DNA of 64,000 bases from the NCBI RefSeq assembly GCF_937616625.2, contig NC_065575.1, positions 34,285,001 through 34,349,000 of the forward strand, written 5' to 3'. Under the pieces are notes generated by a model. The model saw nothing but the letters and a program-made list of their open reading frames with translations. It did no database searches and was not told where the DNA came from. This document shows, piece by piece, positions 12,139 through 24,727 of the stretch. Made by a program: the position numbers and the translations under genes. This DNA is from Mercurialis annua. Taxonomy: Eukaryota > Streptophyta > Magnoliopsida > Malpighiales > Euphorbiaceae. Positions within the stretch are counted from its first letter, which is position 1. Each line of letters starts with the position of its first letter.

Positions 12139-12694
12139 TCTATACTATATATAAAAGCACGGATGGGGGGGGACAGGCAAATTTACTGAATAATTCTTTT
12201 CAGTTCACTACTAAATAAAGGTTTTATAGTCATTAACTAATTAGTTATTTAATTAATTACTATTGTAATTAAAGTCCTAATTAGAATAGGTAGCTAAATT
12301 ATCTCCAATTTAGTTTTTAATATGTAAATAATAACTAAATTGTCTCCAAATTAGTAGGAATACCTATCTTTTAGTTTGATTGAATTATAAAATTAAAATA
12401 CTGTATTTTGTCAATATAATATTATTTAAATTTCTATCTTATTATTTTTAAAGATACTATTAATAAAATTAAGTTAATTATTTAATTATGGTTATTATAA
12501 AACCAAAATAAGAATAAATCCAGTATGAAAAAAAATTTAATAACCGAATATATTATATTTACTTTTACAAAAATTCTTAATTAATTTAATATTAATTAAA
12601 AATTAAAAATTGATATAATTATAATAAACTTACTAATATGTTTATTGACGAGTTACGTTACGAGCCACGTGCATAGCACGTAATGCGAAACTAG
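12139..12694 (+). mobile_element. Small non-autonomous Helitron
   Basis: Begins TCTATACTATATATAAAAGC directly after an A and ends CTAG directly before a T, giving the A|T insertion site Helitrons use. The 3' end carries the expected hairpin ACGTGC-ATA-GCACGT a few bases before CTAG. There are no terminal inverted repeats and no coding capacity (556 bp). The 5' end resembles that of the larger Helitron at 36361, so both may be mobilised by the same enzyme. Confidence 0.8.
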
Positions 12695-12859
12695 TATAAT
12701 AAAGTGGGGAGATTTGTTGCAAACTTTGAACACCTTCCTTTCAGGTGATTACATATCCATATCTTTTTTTGACTTTCCTTAATTATTACTACTATTTTAG
12801 TAATCTTTATCATCTCTTTTTAGCGATGGAATGTCAGTGTGAAATATTCTATTCGTACC

Positions 12860-13325
12860 GATATTGTGAAAACCGACCCGGCCATTAAACCGGTGGAGAC
12901 AAAGGGTCAAGGGTTGAGGTTTAACCGGGGTTGAACCGAGGATAAAAACTAATTATATATATAATAATTATTAATATAATTTTATGAGAAACAAATATTT
13001 TATATAATAAAATATATTAAAAAAAGAAAACCAACTAGTTTTTAATATATATAATACAAATAGAGTTTAAACATATAAAAACTATTAGGTTATTAATTGG
13101 TGTTGCATGTGGTATGTCCCTTTAAAGGGGGAAGGTTCGAACCCCCCCGGCCGGGTACAAACCCGGGTTTACCGGTCTAACTGTTGAAAATCAACAGTTA
13201 ACAGGCCGGTTCAATAAAAAAACGGGTTTAATAATGTAAGAGTTTTTTATGCAACCCAAACCGTTGATCTGGCCAGTTCGCGGGTTTTCCGGACAAACCG
13301 GCTGGTCCGGTTCGGGTCTGACAAC
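12860..13325. repeat. CCGGTT-rich repeat with imperfect terminal inverted repeats
   Basis: The left end reads ATTGTGAAAACCGACCCGGC; the right end, reverse-complemented, reads GGTTGTCAGACCCGAACCGG. The interior holds many ACCGG/CCGGT motifs, like the elements at 51852-53344 and 63667-63936 but with different termini. Near 13105-13150 lies GGTTCGAACC, identical in form to a tRNA B box; it may be an inserted tRNA-like piece. Probably a non-autonomous DNA element. Boundaries approximate. Confidence 0.5.
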
Positions 13326-13529
13326 CATGATTCACACTATTATTGCATGTTTTTTGGGCTTTTTACAAAAATACTTGACTAAGTGATGCGGATAACATTA
13401 ATACGCTTGTAAAAATTTATTTTTATTTATATGCTTTTTTGTTTTTATATAAATTATTCTGTTTTAACTAATTACTTAATCAAATTTATTTGTATCACAC
13501 TAAAAATTTGGATATTAGTGTTTATTGAT

Positions 13530-13920
13530 GGAGTCTGCCTTTTGATCTGGTGGATTAACCTGCAAAACAGGGTATAAGTTAATCGGACGGTGGTTGTCCG
13601 ATTAACTCTCCGATGCTAAAATCAGTATTGAGCTTTTGACAACCGTTTTTTAGCATATGAATGTAATTGTGTGTTTAGACATACCTCAAACTCTTTATAT
13701 AGTAATTGAATGTATACCTTATAGACTTAGAATAGGAAAGTGAATCCTATTTAGTAGGGTTTGACGCTAATTAGGAGTTTGATTCCTTATTCAGACATGA
13801 GTCCTATTTAGAAACGTCTTCCTAAATAGTCTTGTCTTTCTAAGTTAGAGTTTATCTTACTAAGTTGGAGTTTGTATCCAAATAGGAAAGATCTTCGAGA
13901 ATCTTTGTAGATCTAGTCAT
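13530..13920 (+). repeat. Dispersed repeat, plus-strand copy of an inverted pair
   Basis: Matches the reverse complement of 15640-16010 in order: TGTCCGATTAACTCTCC, then AATGTAATTGTGTG / AATTGTAATTAGTCTG, then TAGACATACCT, then a TATA-like TTATATAG / TTTTATAG, then repeated 'aaataGGA' motifs. The order suggests LTR-like promoter sequence of one family. No coding potential. Confidence 0.6.
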
Positions 13921-14109
13921 TTGGCCGAATCCCTGGGTCGACGCGCTTTGTCTGAGTACTCAGGGGATTCAGTTTACTTTTCGTGGAGTGAGGTTATATC
14001 CTAATCAAGACGGATTTTATAGATTTGGCCGCTGGTTTCGTAAGGATTAGCCCTTTGAACGGGAGTCCGATATCGTCCAAGGGTGAATCTCCTGCGTCTC
14101 GATTCCATA

Positions 14110-14927
14110 GTTCTTATGATAGGATTCGGTATCCATCATTTACTTATAAAGAAAATTATAATAAAATATATTACTTTTTATTTATATAATATGAAAATAA
14201 TTAATATTTGTTTTAAAATTATTCTTAATAAAATTTCATATTATTTTTTTTATAATTTAATTATTGTAAATATTATTTAATAAAATTATTTAATAGTTTT
14301 TTTGTTTTCTGTTTAAAGGCTAATAACTATATTATTTTATATAATAGATTAAATTATTGTATATATAAGTTGGACATAAATTTCATTACTTTATGAATAA
14401 AATTAGACAAATGAATTCAAATATATTTATTTTGTTATTTTATTTTATCAAAAATTATAACAAAACTAAAAAAGTAATTTAAAAATATTTTTTATTAAGA
14501 ATTTACGATAATATAAAATAAATTTAATTATATGTATATAATAAATTATTTTAAAAATAGATCAACCAAAGAGCAAACAAGTTAAAAAAATGTATTATAT
14601 TTATATGCTATAAAGAAAAGCGAAATTAGAATTTAAATTATACAAATATTAATATAATAAGAATACAATTATTGAAAAAACGTGTATATATATTTGTTTA
14701 TTGTAAAAATTGCATAACCAAGTAAAGAGCATCTAAATAACAACATAAACAACTAAAAAGAGGTTATAGGACAACTAAAAAGCAATGAATGAACGTTTGT
14801 AATTTAGATGATGAATGAACGTTTGTAATTTTAACGCTTTGAAAAGCTATTCTGAAAACGTTGTTATGTACGATAGTATGGTTAATGGTTTGATTGAACC
14901 ACGAAAAATTTATAGCGTTTTTAAATT
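14110..14927. other. Very AT-rich stretch
   Basis: Short open frames only, with none recognised. Runs of A/T and TA repeats dominate. Confidence 0.5.
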
Positions 14928-14998
14928 TGTTACGGATTTCAGAGAAAACACTCCCATTATCTAGCACCGGTCTCGACCCGAGATTTTGGATCGTGACA
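14928..14998 (+). mobile_element. Gypsy LTR 3' end fragment
   Basis: The sequence CTCCCATTATCTAGCACCGG followed by TCTCGACCCGAGATTTTGGA and TCGTGACA matches the terminal 70 bp of the LTRs ending at 2066 and 33399. No primer site follows, so it is a fragment. Confidence 0.65.
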
Positions 14999-15639
14999 AA
15001 ACAGAAGAAATATAAAAGAAAAATAAAGAACAACAAAAATGGTAAGAACACATAACAATGCGCAAATTAAAAACTTCAAAATCACATGCATAATCAACTA
15101 AATACCTAGAATCAAGACAGAACAGATAGATGATGAAGAGAAAACAAAAAACAAAAACAAAGTCAAATGCAGAGGCAATATTCATATTAAAATAGAAATT
15201 AACGCTCGTAATGACGGCTTTCAGATAGAAAATGAAAGTGAAAAAGAAGAAGATGAAATATATAACACGCACACATCTCAAGGAAATAATGATGATGTTT
15301 AAGAAACTGAAGGGTTGAAACCTTACGACACACCATGGATGAAAGACACTTGGCGATTACAATAACACATGTCCAAAATCCATGAATTATGGCGGAAATG
15401 TGTCAAATAATAGAAAATTAAAAAAACTCGCCGAGGAAGTGAAGAGATTCGTTGAGTAAAACGAACAATGGCCGAGTCCCAAAGAGACTCGCCAATTTAG
15501 AGTCATCCAAACGGATTCGCCTAAATACACAGTGACCGAATCCAATAAAATTTTGTAGGTTTTAAAAGTTAGATATGGTGCGACTCATCAAAGATCTAGA
15601 TTCCAAATACAAGTCAACTACTATACTGACAATACAACA

Positions 15640-16010
15640 GATTTTAGAAGACCTAAATCTTCTAAAATTTTAAAATTATTTTCCTACATGGAATCATATT
15701 CCTATTTAGAAGTATAATTTTATTTAGGCTCATTTTAAATAGGATTCTTACTAAATAGCAATCTCTTTTTTATTTGGACTTCTCCACTGAATAGGAATTC
15801 TTTTTCTATTTGAATTTTACATGATATTATACAATGCTCACTATAAAAGGATATCAGGTATGTCTACGCACAGACTAATTACAATTCACAAACAATACTC
15901 CTTATAAGCTCATTACTTACTTAAGTATTGGAGAGTTAATCGGACAATCACCGTCTAATAAGCCATCTACCTTATTTTAGCAGGCTGAAGAATTGTAATG
16001 AAGACCAGAC
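15640..16010 (-). repeat. Dispersed repeat, minus-strand copy of an inverted pair
   Basis: Reverse complement resembles 13530-13920. The best block is GGAGAGTTAATCGGACA at about 15930, matching TGTCCGATTAACTCTCC. The two copies face each other across about 1.7 kb. The family is not identified. Confidence 0.6.
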
Positions 16011-16799
16011 ACCATCATTACATTTCAATCCTTCCGTTTATTTTTAGTGTTAGTCAATTAAATTAAAAAAATTTAAAAAAATTAATTTAATTTAGTTTTA
16101 AATTTATTTTTAACTTAAATATAAATAAAAATTATTTTTTATGAGATTGAATATTTTGATAAATTAAATTTATTTCATTTTTCTATACATTTGTTTTTTT
16201 AAATTATTTTTTTGTAATTTTGTAATTTTTTACGTCATTTACTTTTTAAATTTAAATAATAATAAATCTTATTATTCATAGAAAAACACATGATACATGC
16301 ATGTTATTATATTCGCTGTAGTAATACTACTTATTTAATAATTTCAGTATAGCATTTTATAGATAAAAAGTCATCTCAATTTTTTAAATTCTTACAGATA
16401 TCATGAAATATATTTAAAATATTCTTTTATAAAATTCCAACAAAAGAAACCAAAGGGTTCATTGTCCCAAAATAAAAATCTGTCTAATCATGCAATAATT
16501 AAATGGAATTCTCAAAATATTATTCTATGTTAGTAAATAATACTCCTACTTCCTGAACACATGTGGTAAGACCTACAAAGGACACGTACACGAATTTATT
16601 GCTTTGCTACATCCTCCATTGTCTCATCTCTTTTGGTTTTTTTTTTTATCCGATCTCTTTTGGTTTATTATCCTTTGTGTTTCGAGTAATGATATATTTG
16701 AATTTAAAAATAATTGCACTAATTGCAATGATAATTTTTTATTTTTTTATTAAAAATAAACTTATCCTAATTGTTAGCGGAAGTTAGCGGGAGTTAATT
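16011..16799. other. AT-rich stretch, nothing recognised
   Basis: No gene, RNA or bounded element found; only low-complexity A/T sequence and short frames. Confidence 0.5.
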
Positions 16800-16910
16800 G
16801 TTAATATTAAATATTTTTTGAAAAGATAATCACAACATTAGAGAGTCGGGATCCAACCCCTAACCTCATACATAACAAGAAGAGTTACGCCACTGGGCTA
16901 GCCTTCAAAT
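16800..16910 (-). repeat. Possible SINE head (tRNA-like promoter boxes)
   Basis: On the minus strand TAGCCCAGTGG (16890-16900) fits the polymerase III A box, and GGTTGGATCCC (16848-16858) is one base from a B box. They are 31 bp apart, as in tRNA-derived SINEs. No tail or TSD was established, so this is tentative. Confidence 0.4.
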
Positions 16911-17248
16911 GTAATTGTAATGATAATTGATTTCTTTTAAAAAATATTAATAATTGAGTGTAATTTACTTGAAAGTTATTATATTTTTGTTTAAATTTTA
17001 CTGAGCCAATTTTTTGTGATCCATCAAAAGATCTTTCAAAATTTATTTTAACATCAAATATATTTAAAAAGTTAGCCATATAAAAGTGTTGGTCAAATTT
17101 TATGGATAACCATTTTTTTTTTGGTCAATCACAAATAAAGCAAAGTTTTATGACTTAAAGAATGCTATACAAGCCAAAAACAGGCCAAACAACACACCTG
17201 CACAGCACAGGCAATCAGAACCAAACAACAAAACAGAATCTAAAACTC

Positions 17249-20200
17249 TTAACCTGTGCTACACTTCACAGCTACATCTTTTTTGATTTTCTTCCACACT
17301 TGGACACAAGAAGGTTTGGTATGGTTAAAAATGGAGTCATTTTTAGCCCTCCATATATGGTAAATGGCTGCACAAAAGGTAAGATTGCTGACCTTAGCCA
17401 TGGTAGATTTCCCCTTGGATATTCTCACAAAGAAACTGACTTCCCTCCTCCATCTCAAAGGGCTTCTAAAAATGTTCATTTCAGCAAGAAGCCAGCTCCA
17501 AACATCTTTTGAGAAGTTACATTCAAAGAACAAATGATCAATTGTCTCCACTGTTGAGTTGCAAAGACAGCAAGTGTCATTTTGAACCACCTTCCACTTA
17601 AACAACTAATCTTTTGTCTGTAATCTATGGAGAAGAGCTAGCCAAGTGATAACTGAATATCTGGAAATGTTACCAGTGAACCACACAATCTTAGTCCAAG
17701 GAATTGGACTATCAACTGACTTTAAGAATTTCCAGCAGTTGTTGATAGAAAAGGAGCCATGGGAAGAATGGCAAGGGACTTTATCTTTAACACTCAGCTG
17801 CACCTGAAAATTATTTCTTACATAATCCCAAATGTTCAGAGTACATTCATCAATCAAATCAGGGAACACCCATTCATTATTCCTCCACAAGCTGTTAACT
17901 CTACTAACTTTTGCTACTTCTGAATCTTCAATATTATGGTCAGGAAATCTATTAGCAATGGATTTGCCATTTGCTCAAGGGTCAAACCAGAAAGAAAAAT
18001 CTTTACCATCCCCAAGTTTGTACTTAATGTACTCAACAACAGCAGGTCTAATCTTCAGGATTTGACTCCAGCTTTAGGGACACTCATGAGACCTGGTTAT
18101 ACCCAAAAACTCAGGTTTTTGAGCTTGTTAACACTAACCCATATGGCCCATATAGTAGGCTTTAAGGAGATAATATCCCAAATATTCTTAGTGCTGGCTG
18201 CAATGTTCCAATTATAGACAGATTTAATACCTAGACCTCCACAAAACTTAGGCATACAGACTTTAGCCCAACTGACAAAGCTACCATTCTTATTGTTATT
18301 GCACCCATGCCATAAGAAATTCTTGCACAAACTTTCAACACCTTTGATCACAGCAGAAGAAAGGATGAATGTTGTGCACCAGTATATATGCATATTGAGA
18401 AGGACTGAACTAACTAATTGGAGCATGCCTGCATAAGAGAGACACTTTGCAGTCCAATGGGAGATCCTATGAGAAATCTTATGAATGAGACTACAACAAT
18501 TTTCCTTAGAAAGTATGGATGAAATGAGAGGTAACCCCAAGTAGATGATGGGAAGAAAACCCTTCTGGAAGCGCAAAATCTCTTTAATCTCTTTTTTTTC
18601 TCATCAGCAGTAGAACCACAAAAGAAAATAGAACTCTTACAGTTGTTTGGTTTGAGGCCAGAACACCTAGTAAAGTCTCCTAAGACCTTGTTGATGATGC
18701 TTATAGACTCACTATCCCCATCACTAAAAATGAACAGGTCATCAGCAAAAGCTAAATGACTCAGTTTCAAGATCTTACAACCACTATGAAATTTGCACAC
18801 AGAACCTTCTTTTGTGTACTTGCTCATAAGCCTGGAGAGGTACTCCATACAAAGCACAAAAATAAGAGGGGAGATGGGGTCTCCCTGTCTGAGCCCTCTT
18901 CCCCCATTGAATAGACTGCTCACCATTTATGCTGACAAAAAACTTAGATGATCTAATGCAAGCCATTACCAAACAGATGAAGGAGTTAGGGAATCTATAA
19001 CCAATTAGAGCTTCTTCTATGAAATCCTAGTTAAGAGAATCGTAGGCTTTTTGTAAGTCCACTTTAATAGCACAAGATTTACTCTTACCTCTGTGGTAGT
19101 TCCTCACTATCTCATGAGCAAGCAAGACATTATCTGCAATGCTACGATTTTGAATGAAAGTTGATTGAATAGGGTTCACCACTTTACCAATCACATTTCT
19201 GAGCCTATTTGTTAGCACTTTGGAGATGGTTTTGTAAATGACATTGTAGCACGATATAGGTCTGTAGTCATTTATGGATTCAGGGATCTTTACTTTAGGA
19301 ATGAGAACAATTGTAGTTGCATTTGCTTGACCTAGCAATTTACCAGAGCTGAAGAACTCAACGATAGCTTTTGTAATATCAGGGCCAGTCATTCTCCATG
19401 TTTTTTTTAAGGAATAGCTACTGAACCCATCAGGCGCAGGTGCCTTATCATTACTAATGGACCAAAGGGCATTCTTGAATTCAATATCTTCTACAGGCTT
19501 CTCCAGGAGGCTTCTATCCTCATCTGTAATAGTATACCCTTCCTCAAAAAATTTATAATCAACATTGACTCTATTGATTTGTGCTGAACCAATAAAGTTT
19601 CGAAAATGATTTAGGATTTCTGTTTTTATCATCTCAGGATCTCTACACCAGTTACCATCATTGTATTTAAGGGCAGTGATCTTCTTCCTGTCTTGTCTCT
19701 GTCTCATACAACAGTGAAAAAACTTTGTATTTCGATCTCCATCCTTGATCCAGAGCATCCTAGATTTTTGTCTCACATGCTTTCTTCCAACTTCATCAAC
19801 TTGATCAAATGATTACTACATGCTTTCTCTTCTTCTTGCAACTCCACACAGAAGGGATTAAGAATCAAATTTAACTGGAGAGAGTCAAGCAAATCTTTGG
19901 CTCTGCTCACTCTAGAAGAAATGTCATTAAAATTATTCTTGTTTAGCTCTCTCAACTTCCTCCTTAAGCTCTTCAAATTATTATAAATTTGAAATATGGT
20001 AACTTCTGGAATCCTCTCTTTCCAAACTTCTTCAACAAGAGACATGAACTTGGGATGATCACACCAAACATTAAAAAACTTAAAAGAAGTTTTCCTAATA
20101 GTGCTCTTATCCATCAGATTTACCACAAGAGGGGAATGGTCAGAAAACCCTAGATTTAGAACACTGCAAATAGAACCTTCCCAATTCTTGATCCACTCTT

Positions 20201-20814
20201 CATTAACAAAACACCTGTCAATTCTTCTCCAAATTCTGTTATCTCCCATTTGGTTATTGCACAAAGTGTAAAACTCCCCTTCATGGTTGATCTCAGAAAC
20301 ATTAGCTCTAAGCGCCCAATTCTGAAAGTTTTCTGCAGCTTGGGTGTCAACATCATTACCACCTACTATCTCCATTACTCATGACAGCATTAAACTCACA
20401 TGATACAATCCAACTCTCATTTATGGACTGGCTTAAGTTCCCAAGCTCATACCATAAACCAATTCTATCACTAGCATTATAGGAACCATAAACAATAATA
20501 AAGAGGAACTGCCTATTTTCCATTTTAATTCTACAATGTATGAACTAACAATGAATCGATAACACATTTATACTAACAATATCTTTATTGTATATTAACC
20601 AAATTTTGCCCATAGTACTACAGCAGCAATTATTCACCACATCCCAACCAGGGATTTTCTTATTCAAACACTTCCAGATTTTTTCAAATTGAATATGAGT
20701 GACTCTGGTTTCAAGGATCCCAACTAAACTAAGCTTTCTGGACTTAATCAATGAGACAAGAGAAGACTGCTTATTAAAATTATTACGACCCCTAATGTTC
20801 CAAGTTGCTAACAT
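17249..20814 (-). pseudogene. LINE ORF2 (endonuclease, reverse transcriptase, zf-RVT), broken
   Basis: It starts MLATWNIRGRN at 20814, the opening of an APE-type endonuclease. The frame breaks near 20545, and the domain's end, with SDHSPLVV, is in the piece 20375-19773. Reverse transcriptase follows: NDYRPISCYNVIYKTISKVL, then KVDLQKAYDSLN just before a stop at 19027, then GLRQGDPISPLIF and the catalytic FADD (18739-18750) in the next frame. The C-terminus (17605-17249) has CCLCNSTVETIDHLFFEC, the zinc-binding reverse-transcriptase region of plant LINEs. At least five breaks make it non-functional. The intact protein would nick target DNA and copy the RNA in place. Confidence 0.9.
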
Positions 20815-22084
20815 TTATCAATTTCTTTTGGCTTAGTAGGAATCCATCCTCTCTTACCCTCACCAATAACACCAGCATTGATCTGATTCCTAAAGTTCTT
20901 ATCACAATTCTCAATACTACTATCATTCAAATTAGATAAGAAAGTAAACAAATTAGGTCTAGACTTAGCTACCACATTAGATTGAGCTCTTTGCATGTCA
21001 TTTGGATTTATTCTCTGTGATCCAGTATTATTAGTCTTCAAAGACAGGCTCTCCCTTTCTATAGTGGCCACTTTTACAATCATCACATCTTCAGAGATAT
21101 TGATTTTAGTTATTACCACATCCTCCTCCAAACTATTCTCATTCTTTTTAGCTTGAACAGAAGGCCCAGTAGTTCGCAATTACTCTTAGTATGCCCCAAT
21201 CTCTTGCATTTCTCACAAGTGAGAGGTCTCCATTCATAATCTGACTACCATTTTCATCTTGTAGCACCAATCTTTCAGGAAAAGGCTCTGAAACATTCAT
21301 CTCCACTAGGATTCTTGCAAACCCTAATTAAACCCTGCTAATTGTGCATTGGTCACAATAGAGAGGTGTACTACAAAAGCTACCAATTTTACAAGCATTT
21401 CTGTCAGCCAGAATTCCCATGGCAGTCCGGGAAGTTGAACCCACATAGGAATAGATTTGATATCAGAAGGATCCATGGACATGTGTGGTTGCCACTTCTT
21501 CAACAGAACCGGTCTCTGATCAAACGTATAAGGACCAGCACCAAGGATCACATCACAAGCTTCTTCATATTCAAACTCAAACAAGAACATAGTTGAGTTA
21601 ATACTGCTCACATTTTTAAGACCAGAATTTCCCCATCTACACTTAGCAAAAGCTGCTAACCTAGCAAAATTGGCTTTAACCCATAAACGCACCCTACAAT
21701 TGCCTTATTCCGTCTCTTTTCCTCCTTAACAACTTCCTTTGAATCAAAACTCACAAATCGTTCACCATTGTTAACTACTCGAGGTATGAATTTTAATACA
21801 CTATTATCACTTTTCGATCGGTTATCCGTGAACAACGCACTCCAAATCTTGGGTTTATCATCAACTTTTGGTATCGTCTTCACCAATTGTTCACAATTAG
21901 GGTTACATACCTCAATTTCAAAAGGTAACGATTCAACAACATGGGGACTTGCTTTAGTAGTATTCTCAATCAAAACTTCATTTATCTCTTTTCGGACTTC
22001 ATATATATCGTCAATGGAAGGGTTATCATCTTCAAGAATCGCCTGATGAGAAACAATTTTTTTCTGTACTCTTTTCCTTGCCAT
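20808..22084 (-). pseudogene. LINE ORF1 (DUF4283-type region and CCHC zinc knuckle), broken
   Basis: The likely start is MARKRVQKK at 22084; an earlier in-frame codon lies at 22108. The middle frame (21692-21324) reads RLWVKANFARLAAFAKCRWG and later FDQRPVLLKKWQPHM, which is the DUF4283-type RNA-binding region of plant LINE ORF1. A zinc knuckle CEKCKRLGHTKSNC (C-x2-C-x4-H-x4-C) lies at 21176-21217. The final frame (ending 20808) is in another phase, so at least two frameshifts exist: near 21690 and near 21176. ORF1 normally binds the element's own RNA. Its stop overlaps the ORF2 start (ATGTTAG at 20808-20814). Confidence 0.85.
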
Positions 22085-22188
22085 AGAAGCAGAAGCGTAC
22101 ATTAGCAAGGAGTTACTAACTTGCGCTGAGAGAGAAAAGAGGAGAGAGAAATCGGTTAAAAAGTAACTTCTATTCTTTGGATAACCAT

Positions 22189-23122
22189 GTTAATCACATT
22201 TTGTTACACTATTAATTTAATCCTCGTAAAAATTTAAATTGCTTAACAAAAGGAATATACTTAATTTCTTGCTATATAAAAATCTTATAGAAAATAAGAT
22301 AATTTGCGTACTATGATATAATTACTTAAAAATGTAGGTTTGGCTTTCAATATTTTTATTTAAAAACAAAATACAATCTATAATTGTAAACAATTCTATA
22401 TGTAGATCAACAAATAATTTCAGTAATCAGCCTCTAAAGCCTATTAATTCGAATAGAAGAGTATTGCGATTTAGACATCAAATGTCGTTGATTTGAATAA
22501 ATATTGGTATTTGTAAAAATAATATACAAATTGTCTCAATATCGAAAGCTGCCCTATAATGTCTCATAATGATGTTTAAATATTACAATAAGTAAAATTC
22601 TAATTCGGATTTTAAAGGAAACAAATTAGGAAAAGATAAAAATTTCACATAATTTAAAATCGCCGTTTAAAGCAACATACAACATGGGTAAAGCTGATGA
22701 GAATTTCTTAGAATTTGGCCAAAAAGCAACATACATCATGAGTAAAGCTGATGAGAATCGTCGTTTAAAGTTTTACGAGATACGTGTCATTTTTTTATGT
22801 TAGAATTTTTTGTATATAATGAGTGAGATGGCTAAATAACGTTTAAAGATAGATTATACTATTGTTTCAAGTTAGGGTTTGTTGCGGATGTATAAATATT
22901 CGTTTTGGATCAAGAAAGTTGGGGGAGGAGAAACGCGTGCTAGGTACCATACAACGATCGTATATTAAAACAATAATGCATAAATTAAGAGAAGGTGAAG
23001 GGCTTAATATAATGGTGAAAGTAATAAATATAAATGAAGAGTTAGTTAAAAATTACGGAAAACCTCCAAAAATAAAAAATGTTGAAATTACAAATTTTCG
23101 ACGTAAAATTTAAATATATACT
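22189..23122. other. Intergenic stretch with short direct repeat and one unrecognised ORF
   Basis: A direct repeat of about 36 bp (core GTAAAGCTGATGAGAAT) occurs at 22669-22704 and 22722-22758. An open frame on the plus strand (22862-23113, 83 codons) reads with normal amino-acid composition, including ENYGKPPK-like and NFRRKI segments. I do not recognise it; it may be an exon-sized relic of a mobile element or a chance frame. Confidence 0.35.
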
Positions 23123-23409
23123 TGTAAATACCTATTTTCTGGACACGTTAAAAGTTATAAGGGACTGAAGCGTCCAATGATGATTTTCAGAGAAATTCGT
23201 CTGGCTGACAAGCTATCGATTTGTTTATTTGAATTCAAGTAGGCGTGATTAGTACACAGCTGTGAACTCGAGGGATTACAACGTAATTAGATGTAAATAC
23301 CCTATTAAAATCAAACGAAGTTGTAGTCTAAGTCTAAGAAATTGGACTAATTGCAATATCTTAGAAGTTTATGGGCCAATTTGCAAGTTTGACGGACTAA
23401 AATTGACCA
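23123..23409 (+). mobile_element. Tat-lineage-like LTR 5' fragment (copy 1)
   Basis: Begins TGTAAATACCTATTTTCTGG and matches 29093-29381 along its whole length, including the shared block ATATCTTAGAAGTTTATGGG. Both copies stop matching at TTGACCAT. A TGTAGACACC-type start is common in Tat-lineage gypsy LTRs. No PPT or primer site adjoins this copy. Confidence 0.6.
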
Positions 23410-24727
23410 TGAATCGCCAATCCAAAGCATAAGAGATCAGACTATATACATGCCATGTCATGTTACATGATTCTAAAACAGCCCCTAAATCATATCTAAA
23501 GATCAAAACCGAAATCATCAATGTTTGGCGTAAAATCGCTAGTTTTGCATTCTAAACAACACATACCCGTTTCAATCATAAGCAATGAATCTAAACATGA
23601 ATATTCAGCTTGTAATCATAAGGATACATATAACATCAATCATCGGATTAACTAAAAACTCATACCGAACCATTCTAACATTAACATCAATTATTTGAAT
23701 TACATGGCATATAACAAAACAATCCAAATTGACAAATCCAAATCAATTTATAATAATTCTAGTATGGAATTCCTTTAAATCATAATATGCCAACACCCAA
23801 AGTCATAATCCTAAAATAGTATGGCAATCAAACAATTCAGATGTAAGTCATAGATAAACCATAACCATTACAACAATCCAAATCACCATATATTAATACT
23901 CCAAAACTCAACACATATAATCAATCCAAATCACAACATATATAATCTCAATTAACAATACAACATACCCTTGTAGATCTAGAACTCCCAACAACAAAAC
24001 AATATAAGATTAGGAATGAGCTTTGCATCCACGAAAGAAAAACACAAACGGTTCTTCAAAAACAACTCAAATCCATGAGTTAGAAATGTTTAAATGGCGT
24101 TAAAAGATGATTATAGTTTTAGGCTTCAAAAGTAGCACGGATACATAAAGAAATCATTTTGGGTGCTAAGGGAAAGAAGAGGATTTTAAGGTTTTTCCTT
24201 CGCACAAGACACAACTCAGCTTTTTAAACGATCGTTTGGAAGCTCGCCTAGAGCACGCCAAATTTCAACAACAGACGGACGATTGTTTGTCCTCAATAGA
24301 CGATCGTCTCTACCTCCAAATGACGATCATCTGTACCTCCAAATGAAGATAAACCGGCCAACTTTTAGCAAATCCTCTCAGGAACAACATATCCGAAGAT
24401 GAGCCCGATCCGACCATTCAATTGGAAGATAAGGAAGTTTACTACAACATGGCATATTTGAAAACATGCGAATATTGTTTCGATAAAAATCTGGAAATAA
24501 ATCAAATCAACATCAAAAACTTAAAGGCTCAAGGAATACACATAATTCACTCAACATGACACAAGCAAGGTACCATATTTTCTAATCCCAACATTTAACA
24601 ATTTGAAATCAAGTCGGAATCACAACGAGAACATGCAAAAATGCAAAAGAACAACAAATGAAAGAAAATAACCAATTTGTAATGGATAACTAAACCGAAA
24701 AATAATTTTGAAAACACGGGCATTACA
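23410..24727 (-). mobile_element. Ty3/gypsy LTR-like block, minus strand
   Basis: Read on the minus strand it starts TGTAATGCCCGTGTTTTC at 24727, close to the TGTAATACCCCG start at 6633. It has no coding sequence and contains a palindrome cluster (24226-24330). The far end is taken at the junction with the Tat-like LTR fragment and is not independently supported. Confidence 0.5.
24226..24330. repeat. Cluster of GACGATCGTC-type palindromes
   Basis: AAACGATCGTTT (24226-24237) and AGACGATCGTCT (24298-24309) are perfect 12-bp palindromes. GGACGATTGTTTGTCC (about 24277-24292) and GACGATCATC (about 24322) are imperfect relatives. Confidence 0.7.

Larger units (their letters stand above)
17114..22177 (-). 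mobile_element. L1-type LINE, end-to-end insertion
   Basis: The 11-bp sequence TGGATAACCAT occurs at 17103-17113 and again at 22178-22188, exactly flanking the element. On the plus strand the left edge is a run of T, that is, a poly(A) tail for a minus-strand element. The right edge lies about 70-90 bp upstream of the first reading frame, leaving room for a short 5' UTR with CT-rich sequence. This is the signature of target-primed reverse transcription of a full-length transcript. The interior carries ORF1 (nucleic-acid-binding) and ORF2 (endonuclease, reverse transcriptase, zinc finger), both now broken by frameshifts and stops. The perfect TSD suggests a fairly recent insertion; the broken frames suggest a defective copy. 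Confidence 0.92.

Noticed and set aside
13105..13150. tRNA gene suggested by GGTTCGAACC
   Set aside because: No cloverleaf can be drawn and no A box at the right distance is convincing; at most a tRNA-derived fragment.
14764..15281. Two overlapping minus-strand open frames of about 100 codons with many F/I/Y residues
   Set aside because: Composition reflects AT-rich DNA, they cross a gypsy LTR end fragment, and no family resemblance is visible.
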